The notes under the pieces were generated by a model. The model did no database searches. It worked only from the letters and a program-made list of their open reading frames with translations, and had not been told where the DNA came from. 47,046 nucleotides of DNA, taken from the NCBI GenBank assembly GCA_035281585.1, contig DATEDP010000044.1, positions 1-47,046 on the forward strand, in the 5' to 3' direction. How positions within the stretch are numbered: the first letter of the stretch is position 1; each line of letters begins with the position of its first letter. The translations under genes were made by a program, and so were the position numbers. The DNA is from a bacterium (GTDB lineage Bacteria > UBA10199 > DSSB01). Positions 46,047 to 47,046 of the stretch are shown here, one piece after another.

Positions 46047-46607
46047 ATGGACCCCTTGATACGATTCTTTTCTATAGCGGCTCTTTTGCTTTGTCTATCC
46101 TTGGGCGCGGCGGCTGAGGCCAAGGGCAGCGGAGCCATTCCCTTCCATCTTCAGCAGCAAGCTTCGGGAAAGTCCTTGAGCCCGGCCGAGCTCTCGCGTC
46201 AGGTCGAAAGCCGGATCTTCGAGGGCACCAATGGGGTCCGCGAGGCCAAGAAGCTCAAGCGGCTGGGCTCCGAGGAGCTCCTGGTCAAGGCCGCCCGGGA
46301 CCATGCCCAGGACATGATGAAGCGCAACTACCTTTCCCATAACAGTCCCGAGAAGAAAACGGTGATCGACCGCTTGCGCAAGTATCAGCCCAAGCTCGAG
46401 CGGAGCGTGGGCGAAAACCTCCACACCATCTCCAGCGCCCAAGGGCTTTTCGATCCTCGGGCCATCGCCGATCAAATGATGGACGACTGGATGAACTCCA
46501 GCTCCCACCGCAAGAACATCCTCTCCAAAAAATACGAATACCTCGGCGTCGGCTGCACCAGCGACGGCCAACGCATCTTCTGCGTCCAAGTCTTCGCGGG
46601 ACCTTAA
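46047..46607 (+). CDS. CAP/SCP-domain secreted protein
   Basis: A 186-residue protein with a signal peptide (about 1-25, ending AAAEA). The mature part is a CAP superfamily (SCP/PR-1-like) domain: VNGVREAKKLKRL-like helix, then ARDHAQDMMKRNYLSHNSPE, GENLHTI, DDWMNSSSHRKNILSKKYEYLGVGC and the end strand IFCVQVFAGP. The HxxxP and GEN(L) residues of the family are present. Bacterial members are extracellular or periplasmic with unclear activity. The start is uncertain: ATG 46047 has no ribosome-binding site, and TTG 46056 is possible. The promoter must lie within xthA. Confidence 0.88.
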   Translation: MDPLIRFFSIAALLLCLSLGAAAEAKGSGAIPFHLQQQASGKSLSPAELSRQVESRIFEGTNGVREAKKLKRLGSEELLVKAARDHAQDMMKRNYLSHNSPEKKTVIDRLRKYQPKLERSVGENLHTISSAQGLFDPRAIADQMMDDWMNSSSHRKNILSKKYEYLGVGCTSDGQRIFCVQVFAGP

Positions 46608-46653
46608 GAGAAGAGTTCCTTATTGGTGCCGGCTTGGGCGTTTTTGCCCGGTC

Positions 46654-46850
46654 GGGGTCTGGGGGTGGGGGGTGCCTCTCTCAAATTCTGCCCGGTCGGG
46701 CTAGTCGGGTTCAAAAATCCGCTTCGCAATAAAACTTCGTGGCTTCCTTCGTCAGCCCCGAAGTTTTTTGCTCAGTCGGATTTTTGAACCCTCCTACGCC
46801 CTCCCTCCTGCAGAGATATTTTCGAGAGGCACCCCCCACCCCCAGACCCC
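46654..46850. repeat. Large nested inverted-repeat element 1
   Basis: Three concentric pairs of perfect arms: a 27-base GC-rich pair (46654-46680 with 46824-46850), a 15-base pair GGGTTCAAAAATCCG (46707-46721) with its complement (46777-46791), and a 9-base pair AAAACTTCG (46731-46739) with CGAAGTTTT (46759-46767). There is no credible gene inside. The element could be a structured RNA, a cruciform or a small mobile element. Confidence 0.75.
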
Positions 46851-46906
46851 GCCCTACCATTGTGCCGCTGGAGAGACCTCTTTGCGTCTTTGCCCAAGGT
46901 AGGTTG

Positions 46907-47046
46907 GGGAGGGCCGGGGACTCCTCCGAACGGCTTTTGAACCGTCGATCACCCTAAAGCATCCAATAGACATCGATGGTTCAAGCTTTCCCTGGCCCGG
47001 CTTGAGGGCCAGGGAAAAAAGTGAGGAGGATGTCCCCGGCCCTCCC
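46907..47046. repeat. Large nested inverted-repeat element 2 (may extend past the edge)
   Basis: Outer perfect 15-base arms GGGAGGGCCGGGGAC (46907-46921) and complement (47032-47046); inner 13-base arms TTGAACCGTCGAT (46937-46949) and ATCGATGGTTCAA (46972-46984) with one mismatch. A separate perfect 12-base hairpin, TTTCCCTGGCCC with GGGCCAGGGAAA, lies at 46987-47017. The inner arm shares TTTTGAACC with element 1. The 439-base stretch after the CAP/SCP gene holds these two elements and no gene that I can support. Confidence 0.7.

Noticed and set aside
46701-46725. tRNA-like T-arm (GGGTTCAAAAATCC) in element 1
   Set aside because: Loop and stem lengths do not fit, no anticodon or acceptor arms can be drawn, and the segment instead pairs perfectly with 46777-46791.
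46739-46957. 72-residue plus-strand frame in the terminal non-coding stretch
   Set aside because: Its sequence is dictated by the nested inverted repeats and has no ribosome-binding site or protein likeness.
46987-47017. Terminator from the perfect 12-base hairpin followed by A6
   Set aside because: On the plus strand the stem is followed by A, not T, and on the minus strand the T-run precedes the stem, so it is not an intrinsic terminator in either direction.

Overview
The window is about 47 kb of GC-rich, densely coded DNA from a Gram-negative bacterium. Lipoprotein signal peptides, outer-membrane-type barrels, an RND-type adaptor and periplasmic enzymes support an outer membrane. Gene content (Rho, SMC, alpha2-type glycyl-tRNA synthetase, pyruvate phosphate dikinase, a bacterial deoxyhypusine-synthase homologue, frequent TTG/GTG starts, several dispersed palindromes) fits a deltaproteobacterial-grade lineage. 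No rRNA or tRNA gene is present, so the taxon cannot be fixed from this window. There is no prophage, transposase, integrase or CRISPR array. I count 35 protein genes, one of them cut by the left edge.

Layout. 1-3.7 kb: partial argH (minus), divergent from rho and an MBL/beta-CASP RNA nuclease. 3.7-6.8 kb: two tandem paralogous TPR lipoproteins that share an identical 43-nt ribosome-binding-site/signal-peptide segment. 6.9-15.6 kb: mostly minus-strand household genes (zinc-ribbon/SPFH pair, DUF3147, DHS-like enzyme, glpD, EEP phosphatase, pterin dehydratase, NAGPA-type glycosidase, tandem-USP protein), punctuated by dispersed palindromic repeats. 15.7-21.2 kb: a DUF4143-type ATPase behind a palindrome-rich AT-rich leader, and a 1259-residue protein ending in about ten 27-residue leucine-rich repeats. 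21.3-29.3 kb: an efflux adaptor, then a plus-strand run of glyQS, ppdK and two overlapping beta-propeller lipoproteins. 29.3-36 kb: an operon of three large paralogues with a shared N-terminal module and different C-termini, one ending in a ParB/sulfiredoxin-like GHHR domain. 36.2-39.8 kb: smc. 39.8-45.3 kb: a cluster of envelope or unknown genes, including a di-haem peroxidase and a DUF2490 protein, whose promoters carry five copies of one 15-bp inverted repeat, TGAAA-N5-TTTCA. 45.3-46.6 kb: exonuclease III and a CAP/SCP protein. 46.6-47.0 kb: two large nested inverted-repeat elements without genes.

The most notable signals are the five-site putative operon regulon (architecture like a Fur 7-1-7 box), the three-paralogue operon with polymorphic tails, the terminal nested inverted repeats, and small palindromic repeats that sit on gene ends and supply stop codons. 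Function calls rest on motif recognition by eye; no database search was possible.
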